Below, piece after piece: positions 23,144 through 30,655 of a stretch of DNA of 36,072 bases; the stretch's first letter is position 1; each line of letters opens with the position of its first letter. The notes under the pieces are model-generated. The model saw nothing but the letters and a program-made list of their open reading frames with translations. It was not told where the DNA came from and did not search any database. The position numbers and the translations under genes are program-made. The stretch covers positions 1-36,072 of the forward strand of contig JAMCQN010000187.1 of assembly GCA_023382055.1 (NCBI GenBank), given 5' to 3'. This DNA comes from Chloroflexota bacterium. Lineage in GTDB: Bacteria; Chloroflexota; Anaerolineae; J036; Brachytrichaceae.

Positions 23144-25381
23144 ATGCGTTGGATGCCGGGTATGTTGAAACAAGGGTTGAGTGAAACGCTTACTGATATC
23201 GCTGCAAGCATGGGGCAGGCGAACCCGCGCCAGTACGCGGCGATTGCCGCCACCTTTGCGCGCTGGGTCTTTCTCGGCGCCGTCAGCGGATTGCTGGCCG
23301 GCCCGGCCTCGGCCATTTTCCTGGTCACGTTGCGCTGGGCCTCGCGCGTGCACGACGACCATCCATGGCTGTTGGCGCTGCTGCCCCTGGCCGGGGTCGC
23401 GATCTACCTGGTCTTCTCGCGAGTCGCCGGGGCCGCTGAACGCGGCAATAACCTGTTGATCGAGGAAGTGCACCTGAACCGCCAGGACGTGCCTCTGCGC
23501 ATGGCCCCGCTCAGCTTCCTCGCGCCGGTGGTCACGCTGTTGTTCGGCGGCTCCATCGCCAGCGTCGGCACCGCCGTCCAGATGGGCGGCACGCTATCCG
23601 ACTGGCTGGCGCGCACGCTGCGGCTGACCAAAGAGGAGCGCCGCATCATGTTGATGGCCGGCCTGAGCGGAGGCTTCGGCTCTGTGATCGGCGTGCCGCT
23701 GGCCGGCGCGGTATTCGGCATGGAGGTGCAGAGCGTCGGGCGCATCCGCTACGAGGGGCTGGTGCCTTGCCTGGTTTCCTCGGTAACAGGCTACGGCATC
23801 GTCAAGGCGCTGGGCGCGTATGCCAGCATCTACCCGCAACTGGGCGCCATCGACATCGACGCGCTGCTGCTGTTGAAGGTGGCGCTGGCCGGCGTCGCAT
23901 TCGGCCTGTGCAGCCTGCTGTTCATCGAACTCACCCGCGCCGTCAGCATCACCCTGGACCGCGCCTCGCGCCGCGCTGCCTGGCTGAAGCCGGTGCTGGG
24001 CGGGTGTGTCATCATCGGCCTGGCGCTGCTGATGGGCACGCAACAGTACCTTGGCCTCAGCCAGCCGCTGCTGGCTGCTGTGTGGAACGGCGCTGCCATC
24101 GCCTCGTTTGCCTTCCTGTTCAAGCTGGTATTCACCAGCCTCACGGTCGGCGCGGGGTTCAAGGGCGGCGAGATCACGCCGCTGTTCATCATGGGCGCCA
24201 CGCTGGGCTATGCGCTGGCGCCCGTGCTGGGCGCGCCGCCGCAACTGATGGCGGCGGTTGGTTTCGCTGCGGTGTTCGCAGGCGCATCCAACACGCCGCT
24301 CGCGTCGGCCATCATGGGCGTTGAGCTTTTCGGCGGCGGTTTCCTCTATCTACTTGTCGGCACAGTGACCAGTTATGTCTTCTCCGGCCATCGCAGCATC
24401 TACGTGACCCAACGCCTGGACACGCCCAAGTTCATGTTTGAAGTGCCCAGACGTTACGCGGTGCGCGACGTGATGACACGGGATCCGGCGACGGCGATGC
24501 GCGACACGCCGCTGGCGGATGTGGTGGCGTTACTGAACCAGCGCCAGGTGAAAACCGTGATCGTGCTCAGCGAGCCTAATGGCGCAGCGCCGCATATCAT
24601 CGGCATCATCACCGCCGGCGACCTGTTCCGCCGCGGCGGGCTGGCGCTGCAGCCGCGCCCCGGCGATGCGGCGCATCCGCTTGCGCTGGCGCACGGCAAG
24701 GTCGCGCGCGAGGTGATGACACTCGACCCGATCTGCGTGCGCGAGACAGCCTCGCTGGACGAAGCCGCACGCATCATGACGCGCCAACGCCTGAAACGGC
24801 TGCCGGTGTTGAACGGCGCGAGCGAACTGGTCGGCGTGATCAGCCGTTCGGATATCCTGCGCTGCATAGCCGGCGAGGCGCACATGCAGATCGATACGCC
24901 GCTTCTCACGGCGTTTGACCCGCAGGCAGACGCTTCTCGCGTGGGCGGCTGGATGCACACCACCGTGGCGACGGCGCTCCCCGATGATTCGTTTGCGACG
25001 GTTCTCGAACGCCTGGTGCGCGACCCGCTGCGCCGGGTCGTCGTTGTTGACGACGAGCGGCGTGTGGTAGGCATCATCTTCGACGCCGATCTGCTGGACC
25101 GCATCAGCAGCCTCAAGGATAACGAGGTCAAGACGGTGGTGCAACGCTGGCTGGCCGGCGACACCAGCGTCAATGTGACCCTGCGCGATGAGATCACCGC
25201 CGACGACCTGATGTCGCCCATGGTGTACACCGTTTATGACGACGCCCGCCCGATCGATCTGATTCAGAACATGATCGAACACCGCGTGAAGCGCCTGGTG
25301 GTTGTGGATCGCGAGAATCACCTGCTGGGCATGGTGGACCGCCATGACATGTTGCGCTCCATCATCAACGGCGGAACTTGA
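23144..25381 (+). CDS. CLC-F-type anion transporter with four CBS domains
   Basis: 745 residues. A CLC membrane domain (about 40-430) resembles the fluoride-exporting subgroup by its GNNLLIEEVH (101-110), VPLRMAPL, GTAVQMGG and FKGGEITPLFIMGATLG stretches. Where this subgroup has GREGT, this protein reads ASVGT: the gating glutamate position is Val141. Two CBS pairs follow (about 445-575 and 595-740), e.g. VMTLDPICVRETASLDEAARIM, which usually bind adenine nucleotides. CLC-F proteins exchange fluoride for protons. Without the glutamate, coupling may be lost. The start is uncertain: ATG at 23144 touches the terminator tail, while ATG at 23153 or 23162 are possible; none has a clear ribosome-binding site. 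Confidence 0.9.
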   Translation: MRWMPGMLKQGLSETLTDIAASMGQANPRQYAAIAATFARWVFLGAVSGLLAGPASAIFLVTLRWASRVHDDHPWLLALLPLAGVAIYLVFSRVAGAAERGNNLLIEEVHLNRQDVPLRMAPLSFLAPVVTLLFGGSIASVGTAVQMGGTLSDWLARTLRLTKEERRIMLMAGLSGGFGSVIGVPLAGAVFGMEVQSVGRIRYEGLVPCLVSSVTGYGIVKALGAYASIYPQLGAIDIDALLLLKVALAGVAFGLCSLLFIELTRAVSITLDRASRRAAWLKPVLGGCVIIGLALLMGTQQYLGLSQPLLAAVWNGAAIASFAFLFKLVFTSLTVGAGFKGGEITPLFIMGATLGYALAPVLGAPPQLMAAVGFAAVFAGASNTPLASAIMGVELFGGGFLYLLVGTVTSYVFSGHRSIYVTQRLDTPKFMFEVPRRYAVRDVMTRDPATAMRDTPLADVVALLNQRQVKTVIVLSEPNGAAPHIIGIITAGDLFRRGGLALQPRPGDAAHPLALAHGKVAREVMTLDPICVRETASLDEAARIMTRQRLKRLPVLNGASELVGVISRSDILRCIAGEAHMQIDTPLLTAFDPQADASRVGGWMHTTVATALPDDSFATVLERLVRDPLRRVVVVDDERRVVGIIFDADLLDRISSLKDNEVKTVVQRWLAGDTSVNVTLRDEITADDLMSPMVYTVYDDARPIDLIQNMIEHRVKRLVVVDRENHLLGMVDRHDMLRSIINGGT

Positions 25382-25383
25382 CC

Positions 25384-26121
25384 ATGGAGAATCAATTTCC
25401 CATCGATTACTACAGCCTGCTGGAAGCCTGCGGCTTGCCTGGCTGTCCGCTATGCAACCTGCTGTTGCATAGCACGGAGCGCCTGCTGGACTCGCTGTTA
25501 TATGAGCAGGTCAATGAATCCGAAACCCAGCGCGCAGTGCGCGCGCGGCGCGGGCTGTGCAACACGCATGCCTGGCAGATGAGCCGCATGATGGGTAATG
25601 CGCTGGGCATCGCCATCCTTTATCGCGCAGCCGTCGATGAAGCGCTGGGCGCCATCAAGCGCGCAACGCCGAAGGCTGTGACGCAGTCCGGGCTGGAGCG
25701 CATCCTGGGCATGCAACCGCAGCAGGACGCGCTGCCGCTGGCCGCTGCGCTGGAACCCACTCAGCCATGTATGGCGTGCAGCCTGTCCAGCGCGACGGAG
25801 CAGCGCTACTTGGGCACATTCAAACAATACATCAGTGATGAGCGCCTGCTGGCGGCGCTGCGCGCCTCAAACGGCCTGTGCCTCAATCACTTCAGCGCCG
25901 CGTTGCGCCAGATGCACGATCCAGCCGGCCTGGGGCAACTCATCGGCATCCAGCGAGAAATCTGGAGCCGGCTTCAGGTTGAATTGCAGGAGTTCATCGA
26001 CAAAAACGACTACCGGCGCATGCGCGAGCCGATGGGGACGGAGAGGGATAGCTGGCAGCGCGCGCTGCGCGCCATGGCTGGAGAACCGGGAGTTTTCGGG
26101 GTTGACCCCCAGACGAGGTGA
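25384..26121 (+). CDS. DUF6062-family protein with two cysteine/histidine knuckles
   Basis: 245 residues from the ATG at 25384, 2 bp after the CLC stop (an overlapping TTG start at 25378 is possible). The protein is a tandem duplication: CPLC (21-24) with CNTH (59-62), and CMAC (129-132) with CLNH (166-169). Each set could hold a zinc ion. The stretches LDSLLYEQVNE and RGLCNTHAWQM are typical of DUF6062, whose function is not known. Probably co-transcribed with the CLC gene and with the next gene, which begins 3 bp after its stop. Confidence 0.85.
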   Translation: MENQFPIDYYSLLEACGLPGCPLCNLLLHSTERLLDSLLYEQVNESETQRAVRARRGLCNTHAWQMSRMMGNALGIAILYRAAVDEALGAIKRATPKAVTQSGLERILGMQPQQDALPLAAALEPTQPCMACSLSSATEQRYLGTFKQYISDERLLAALRASNGLCLNHFSAALRQMHDPAGLGQLIGIQREIWSRLQVELQEFIDKNDYRRMREPMGTERDSWQRALRAMAGEPGVFGVDPQTR

Positions 26122-26124
26122 TGG

Positions 26125-26715
26125 ATGACTATGTCCTCAACCGGTGAACTTCTGAACCAGCTGCAGCGGAACTCGCTGAGCATCGGGCTGCGCGAGATGG
26201 AGATCACGCTGCGCCATGCGACCGAGGATCTCACCAGCCGCGAGCAGGGCATGCTTTATGAAAACAAGCCGACGATTTCTCCGCAGGCGCTCGAACAGTT
26301 CCAGCGTGAGGTTGCGCTAGCCTTGCAGGATGTCGCTGACCTGGTGGAGCGGTTGGATTTAAGCAGGTCGGCCCAGTCGAACACAGCGGTGCTGCTGGCG
26401 CAGATGGCCGTGCTGTGGAGCAACCTGTGCGATATCAGCGTCGACAAATTATCACGCTACGGCGATGTGTCGCCCGACCTGGCAGCGCTGCTCATGCCCG
26501 CGTTGACCCGCCTGATCGAGCACACTCAGACGATGATGCATATCCTGGGCGAAGCCGGAGAGATAACCCAGGAGAGTATGGCGCAGGGGCCCAGTGGTCT
26601 TCGCGATGGCCGGCGCGGTGTATGCATCGCAGCAGCCGCTCGAACGCGCCATTGCGGCAGACCTGGCGCCTGTGGAACTCCGCAGCACCGGCTTCGGCGT
26701 CCTGGCAGCGGTTAA
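26125..26715 (+). CDS. Helical hypothetical protein with a foreign C-terminal end
   Basis: 196 residues in frame. The first 150 (SLSIGLREMEITLRHATEDL, then ALQDVADLVERLDLS and MPALTRLIEHTQTMMHILGE) are mostly alpha-helical with no recognised family. GAGGTGA just before the ATG at 26125 is a good ribosome-binding site, and the gene follows DUF6062 by 3 bp. After about residue 152 the sequence turns into Arg/Gly/Pro-rich residues. These are an out-of-frame reading of the MFS transporter remnant that starts near 26588. The natural C terminus therefore appears to have been replaced at a deletion junction. Confidence 0.7.
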   Translation: MTMSSTGELLNQLQRNSLSIGLREMEITLRHATEDLTSREQGMLYENKPTISPQALEQFQREVALALQDVADLVERLDLSRSAQSNTAVLLAQMAVLWSNLCDISVDKLSRYGDVSPDLAALLMPALTRLIEHTQTMMHILGEAGEITQESMAQGPSGLRDGRRGVCIAAAARTRHCGRPGACGTPQHRLRRPGSG

Positions 26716-26869
26716 CGGCATCGGCGATTTCGTTTCCAGTTTGGTCGTCGGCGCGCTGTGGACGGTCTTTTCGCTAGCCGTGGCATTCGCTTACAGCATG
26801 GTGCTGACCGCCGCCGGGGCGATTGTCATTTCCGCCGCGTTGCGCACGCGCAAGCAGCAGGCGACGTAA
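26588..26869 (+). pseudogene. C-terminal fragment of an MFS transporter
   Basis: About 93 residues: VVFAMAGAVYASQQPLERAI, then APVELRSTGFGVLAAVNGIG, FVSSLVVGALWTVFSLAVAF and a last hydrophobic helix ending RTRKQQAT. This is the end of a 12-helix MFS permease (the APxxLRSTGFG loop is typical); the first nine or so helices are missing. It runs in another frame over the tail of the preceding gene. Confidence 0.75.
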
Positions 26870-26935
26870 TGGGACGGTCTCGTACGATCATGCTCCAACT
26901 GCAAGTCGTCTGCGCTGTGGTTGTGGCAGCAGCCG

Positions 26936-26958
26936 CGCAGGCAGTACAACTGCCTGCG
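26936..26958. terminator. Hairpin between MFS remnant and DarA gene
   Basis: cgcaggcagt and actgcctgcg form a perfect 10-bp stem with a 3-nt loop, 15 bp past the DarA stop (26973, minus). It can serve both converging units. Confidence 0.55.
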
Positions 26959-26972
26959 GAACAAGAGCGGGA

Positions 26973-27293
26973 TCAGTAGCGTTCGAACCGCTCGATGTCG
27001 AGCACGAAGACGGTCGCGCCGCCCACCTGCACCTCCATCATCTCGCCTTCCTGCGGGCTGGGCAACTCCGTGGGCACGTTGACATAGGTCGTGCGGTGGC
27101 TGCCGGTGTTCTGCAACAACCGCAACACGTGACTCACTTGATTATCCTCTACGCCCAACAGCAACGTGGCATTTTCGCGGCGCAGCCAGCCGCCGGTGGT
27201 CGCCATGCGCGTGACGCGGTATCCCGCGTTAACCAGGGCGTCTGAGATAGCAACCACGTCGTCGGCCTGGACAACTGCCATAACCATCTTCAT
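26973..27293 (-). CDS. darA: Cyclic-di-AMP receptor, DarA/PstA family (DUF970)
   Basis: 106 residues, the normal length for this PII-like family. Key parts are the N-terminal MKMVMAVVQADD, the signature TTGGWLRRENATLLLGVED, and the end VGGATVFVLDIERFERY. Homologues are trimers that bind c-di-AMP through the T-loop region and relay its level to unknown targets. AAGGAG six nt before the ATG is a strong ribosome-binding site. It lies 11 bp after the esterase gene stop on the same strand, so the two are probably co-transcribed. No diadenylate cyclase gene is in the window. Confidence 0.92.
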   Translation of the reverse strand: MKMVMAVVQADDVVAISDALVNAGYRVTRMATTGGWLRRENATLLLGVEDNQVSHVLRLLQNTGSHRTTYVNVPTELPSPQEGEMMEVQVGGATVFVLDIERFERY

Positions 27294-27304
27294 GTTGATC
27301 TCCT

Positions 27305-28411
27305 TTATTCCTTGCTGCGAGGTTGATCCGGCCAGTCCTGCGCGTAAAACGACAGGTACTCGCCCATCTGTGCCGACCAGTAAGCGTCGTCGTGCCGGCC
27401 GCTGCCGATGTGGCCGGTGTAGGCGACCTGTTTTGCGCCCAACTCGGCAGCGAGTTGATACACGCCGGTCTGCGTCACGTCGTCCAGGCCGGCATCCAGG
27501 AAGATGCGCAGCGTCTTGAGCGTGCTGGTCGAGCGTACCAGATCCAACATACTGAAATCGGCGTCGGCGCCGACCAGATAATCCGAGGTGATGGCGGGGC
27601 TATGGCCGCCCACTGCGCTGAACAGGCCGGTATGGGTGAAGGCGATCTCAAGCGACCAGTACCCCCCGCGCGAGATGCCGCCGATGGCGCGCCCGGCGCG
27701 GTCGTCCCACGTGCTGTAACGCGCGTCCACCGTCGGCGCCAGTTCGTTCACGATGAAGTCCTCCCACGAACCTTTGCCGCGGCTGGTATACACGTAGCGG
27801 CTGCGGTTGCCCGACATCCAGTCGTTGGCCGGCATCACCATGATGAAGGGCGGCAGGCGACCGGCCAGTATCTCGCGATCGGCGACTTTGGTTGCGCCGT
27901 CATTGACCCACTGGCCGATGGTATAACCTAGGCCCTGGATCAGGTAGAGCGTGGGGTAGGCGTACTGCGTGTCGTCGTAACAGGGCGGCAGGTAGACCTG
28001 CACCGGCAGCGTCAGCCCGAGCACCGCGCTCTTCACCTTGTCGGTGAGCAGCGTGCCGGCTGTGTCGCCGCAATCCAGCCAATCGGGGGCGCTGGTCGGC
28101 GCAGGCGTGGGCGTGTCGGCCGGCGCCAGCGCAACTGCGACCTGGGTCGCCGCATCGGTTGCGGCGGCCGCAATCTGTGCAGTCGCCTGCTGCTCAACGC
28201 CGGCGCTGATGTCGATGGCGCCACTCGGCTGGGTGCGCAGCAGGATGTATGCGCCGGTGACGATCACCAGCAGCGCGAAGAGAGCAACGGAGCGACGCAG
28301 AAGCCTGCGGTCGTAGTCCTCGACGGACGACCGGCTCGATCGAGCCGGCGCAGGTCTGCCGCTGCCCTCATCCCATCGAAACCGAGTCGTGTTCCAGTTT
28401 GGCTTCTTCAC
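27305..28411 (-). CDS. Membrane-anchored alpha/beta-hydrolase esterase
   Basis: About 368 residues from a GTG at 28411. An ATG at 28471 would add 20 residues, but it has no ribosome-binding site and TATAAC lies between the two. One membrane helix (SVALFALLVIVTGAYILL) follows a basic head, then an Ala/Thr/Pro linker. The catalytic domain resembles esterase D/enterochelin esterases: nucleophile GISRGG, oxyanion-side YLIQGLGY, acid DAGLDD and histidine GSGRHDDAYW. The catalytic part should face outside the cytoplasm. Substrate unknown; the family hydrolyses small esters or glycolipids. Darwin-style guesses are not warranted; the fold and triad are clear. Confidence 0.85.
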   Translation of the reverse strand: MKKPNWNTTRFRWDEGSGRPAPARSSRSSVEDYDRRLLRRSVALFALLVIVTGAYILLRTQPSGAIDISAGVEQQATAQIAAAATDAATQVAVALAPADTPTPAPTSAPDWLDCGDTAGTLLTDKVKSAVLGLTLPVQVYLPPCYDDTQYAYPTLYLIQGLGYTIGQWVNDGATKVADREILAGRLPPFIMVMPANDWMSGNRSRYVYTSRGKGSWEDFIVNELAPTVDARYSTWDDRAGRAIGGISRGGYWSLEIAFTHTGLFSAVGGHSPAITSDYLVGADADFSMLDLVRSTSTLKTLRIFLDAGLDDVTQTGVYQLAAELGAKQVAYTGHIGSGRHDDAYWSAQMGEYLSFYAQDWPDQPRSKE

Positions 28412-28424
28412 TGTCGCTGCACTG

Positions 28425-28430
28425 GTTATA
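28425..28430 (-). promoter_or_regulatory. -10 box of esterase-darA operon
   Basis: TATAAC on the minus strand lies 13 nt before the GTG at 28411, which would leave a leader of only a few bases. No clear -35 box. Confidence 0.35.
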
Positions 28431-28487
28431 TCACGAGCACGGCGAGGGCAGATCGACAACGCCGAGCGCATGCAGGACCTGGAGCCG

Positions 28488-29000
28488 TTACCCCGCCTCC
28501 GCTGCGACGGTCAGCAGATCGGGCGTGCCCATCACGAGGCCGTCTTCATCCCGGTAGAAGTGAGGTTGCCGCAGCACTTCGCGCAGGCCCAGCTTGTGAT
28601 AAAGGCCGATGGCATGCACGTTGCCGACCCGTACGTGCAGCCACAGCGAAGGGTGCTGCGCCAGAATGGCCTGCATCAGCAGCGTGGCGATACCCTGGTT
28701 CCGGTATCCAGGATGGACGCCAATCGCGGTGACGTGCATGGCTGGATGCTGCAACAACTCTTTCTGATAGGCAATCACATAGCCTACGTTGTGGCGACCC
28801 TGAGTGGCGATTAGAACGGTATTGGCCGGCGCGCCAGTGCGCATCCACGGCCCGATCAACACGTGGGATGGGCCGAAACAGCGGACTTCCAATGCGCATA
28901 TGCTGAGGCGGTCTCTGGACGTCGCGACACGGACACGCGCAGCCTGCTGGGAAACAGGTCGCGTAACACGCTCACGGCCATTCGTTGATGAGTCTGGCAT
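28488..29000 (-). CDS. GNAT N-acetyltransferase, RimI-like
   Basis: 170 residues from the ATG at 29000 (GTG at 29009 also possible). The acetyl-CoA site is VTAIGVHPGYRNQGIATLLM, with the R/QxxGxA/G core seen as RNQGIA. The following HVRVGNVHAIGLYHKLGLRE and FYRDEDGLVMG are typical of RimI, which acetylates protein N termini. The N-terminal 30 residues are extra and Arg-rich. It lies just upstream of the esterase gene on the same strand, 76 bp from its chosen start. The exact target protein is not predictable. Confidence 0.88.
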   Translation of the reverse strand: MPDSSTNGRERVTRPVSQQAARVRVATSRDRLSICALEVRCFGPSHVLIGPWMRTGAPANTVLIATQGRHNVGYVIAYQKELLQHPAMHVTAIGVHPGYRNQGIATLLMQAILAQHPSLWLHVRVGNVHAIGLYHKLGLREVLRQPHFYRDEDGLVMGTPDLLTVAAEAG

Positions 29001-29009
29001 TTGGATCAC

Positions 29010-29412
29010 TTCGCATAAACCAACAATACCATAACCCCGGTTGCCATAAGCATACTGGACTGCTCCTTATTCAATCCCCATGCATGCCTGTCCTTTGTCA
29101 GTCCAGCAATTCTCGACGTTGCGAAAACAAGCCGGTTGTACGCTGCTTTCCGTCATTCTCGTGGAAACGGGACGGGACGCATGCCGCATCCTTCCCGTAC
29201 TGGGGTCTGGTGTGTCGTACACACTCACCCGGTGTGCCCGATTCCTCGGGCATGACGATGGCGACGCGCCGTTACAGACGTGATTCGCGCCTGCGCGAAG
29301 AGTTCGGATTGAGAATTGCTTGTGATGGCCTGGATTCCAGATGGAACGCTGAGGAAAAACGGGCTGTAAGCGTAGACTGGGCTCGCAGTCGCGGTACGGT
29401 GGATAATGCGGT
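29010..29412. other. Intergenic region with small hairpins
   Basis: About 400 bp between the divergent GNAT and nucleoside phosphorylase genes. gtgtgt/acacac (29210-29224) and tgcccga/tcgggca (29235-29252) form two small hairpins. No convincing coding frame on either strand. gataat at 29402-29407, 5 nt before the ATG at 29413, could be a -10 box of a leaderless gene. Confidence 0.5.
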
Positions 29413-30204
29413 ATGCCAGAAGCGCATATCGATTACGATGAGTCTTCCGTATTCACGCCTGAAAACCTGCTGCGCGAAGCGCGCCGTCAGAAACACATCC
29501 CGCCCGGCGAGATCCCGAACGTGTGCGTGCTCGACCCCGACGGCGACATCGTGCGGCATCTGGTGGCGCACGGCAAGGCATCACGAAACCAGTACTGGGC
29601 CTGCTACCATACCGATCTGTACGACTTCACGCACGATGGGATACGATTCGGCATCGTGGGCTGCGCTGTGGGCGCCTCCTTCGCAGTGCTGGTGGCCGAG
29701 GAAATGTTCGCGTCCGGCTGCCAACTGCTCATCAGCATTACGTCTGCAGGGCAGATCGCGCCGATCCGCAATCCCCCCTACTTCATTCTGATCGAGAAGG
29801 CGCTGCGCGACGAAGGCACGAGCCGCCATTACCTGCCGCCGGCCGAATACAGCCACCTGCAAGGCGTTCTGCGCGACCTGCTCAGCGCTGCGCCCTTGCC
29901 CACGCCGATCCCGCTGGACATCGGTGTGACATGGACGACCGATGCCCCGTTCCGCGAGACGCCCGGCGCTATCGCACGATGCCGCGACGCCGGCATCCAC
30001 GCCGTCGAGATGGAAGCGGCAGCGCTGTATGCCTTTGCGCAGGCCAGGCGCAAGCCGGTAATCTGTCTGGCGCACGTGACGAACCAGATGGCGGTGGAAG
30101 CAGGGGATTTTGAAAAAGGCGACGATAATGGCAGCCATGCTGCGCTTGCGTTGCTGGGTGCAATCGCTCAACTATGGTTGAAAAAGACGGAGAAACAAAA
30201 ATGA
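29413..30204 (+). CDS. Nucleoside phosphorylase (PNP/UDP family)
   Basis: 263 residues. The phosphate-binding and core motifs fit: GIVGCAVGASFAVLVAEEMF, LISITSAGQIAP, GVTWTTDAPFRE, and the ribose/base motif AVEMEAAALYAFA near the C terminus. The family splits nucleosides with phosphate to give ribose-1-phosphate and a base; uridine or methylthioadenosine-type substrates are possible. A stop codon three codons upstream fixes the start at ATG 29413. Its stop overlaps the start of the DsrE gene (ATGA), so the two are translationally coupled. Confidence 0.88.
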   Translation: MPEAHIDYDESSVFTPENLLREARRQKHIPPGEIPNVCVLDPDGDIVRHLVAHGKASRNQYWACYHTDLYDFTHDGIRFGIVGCAVGASFAVLVAEEMFASGCQLLISITSAGQIAPIRNPPYFILIEKALRDEGTSRHYLPPAEYSHLQGVLRDLLSAAPLPTPIPLDIGVTWTTDAPFRETPGAIARCRDAGIHAVEMEAAALYAFAQARRKPVICLAHVTNQMAVEAGDFEKGDDNGSHAALALLGAIAQLWLKKTEKQK

Positions 30205-30554
30205 AAGCACTGATCATCATCAACGACGCGCCATACGGCTCAGAGAAAGCCTATAACGCCCTGCGCCTGGCGATGGCGCTGCAGAAGGAACTGCCCGATA
30301 TTGAACTGCGGATTTTTCTCATGGCCGATGCCGTCACCTGTGCATTGCCCAACCAGAATACGCCGCAAGGCTACTACAACATCGAGCGCATGCTCAAATC
30401 CGTCATCAATAAAGGCGGTCTGGTCAAAGCGTGCAGCACATGCTCCGATGCGCGCGGGATCAAAGGACTGGCGTTGATCGAGGGGGCGGAGATCAGCACG
30501 ATGGCGCAACTCACGCAGTGGGTGCTGGACTCGGACAAGGTCGTCACGTTCTGA
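30201..30554 (+). CDS. DsrE-family protein
   Basis: 117 residues from the ATG at 30201, with GGAG 8 nt upstream. The frame is open to 30174, but this start gives the usual MKALIIINDAPYGSEKAYN. The fold is DsrE/DsrF-like: a beta strand, a helix with ALRLAMALQKE, then RIFLMADAV and the cysteine pair KACSTCSDARG (about residues 82-92). DsrE proteins pass persulfide sulfur in sulfur-relay reactions; the two cysteines may be active. Coupled to nucleoside phosphorylase by a 4-bp overlap, an odd pairing with no obvious pathway. Confidence 0.85.
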   Translation: MKALIIINDAPYGSEKAYNALRLAMALQKELPDIELRIFLMADAVTCALPNQNTPQGYYNIERMLKSVINKGGLVKACSTCSDARGIKGLALIEGAEISTMAQLTQWVLDSDKVVTF

Positions 30555-30582
30555 CACTGGGACAAACACCTCCCGGAACGAA

Positions 30583-30631
30583 CAACTCCGAGTTCGGGCC
30601 GAACTGCGCTCGGCTTGAGAACTCGGAGTTG
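30583..30631. terminator. Two-tier hairpin between converging genes
   Basis: caactccgagttc and gaactcggagttg form a perfect 13-bp stem (30583-30595, 30619-30631). Inside it, gccga/tcggc makes a second short stem. It lies between the DsrE stop and the glycosidase stop at 30656. Same ctccgag core as at 15254. Confidence 0.7.
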
Positions 30632-30655
30632 GCAGTACACCTCGCGGCGCGCCCA

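Noticed and set aside
29210..29252. Small dispersed-repeat or mobile-element end
   Set aside because: Two short hairpins only, with no second copy, no terminal repeats and no transposase in the window.
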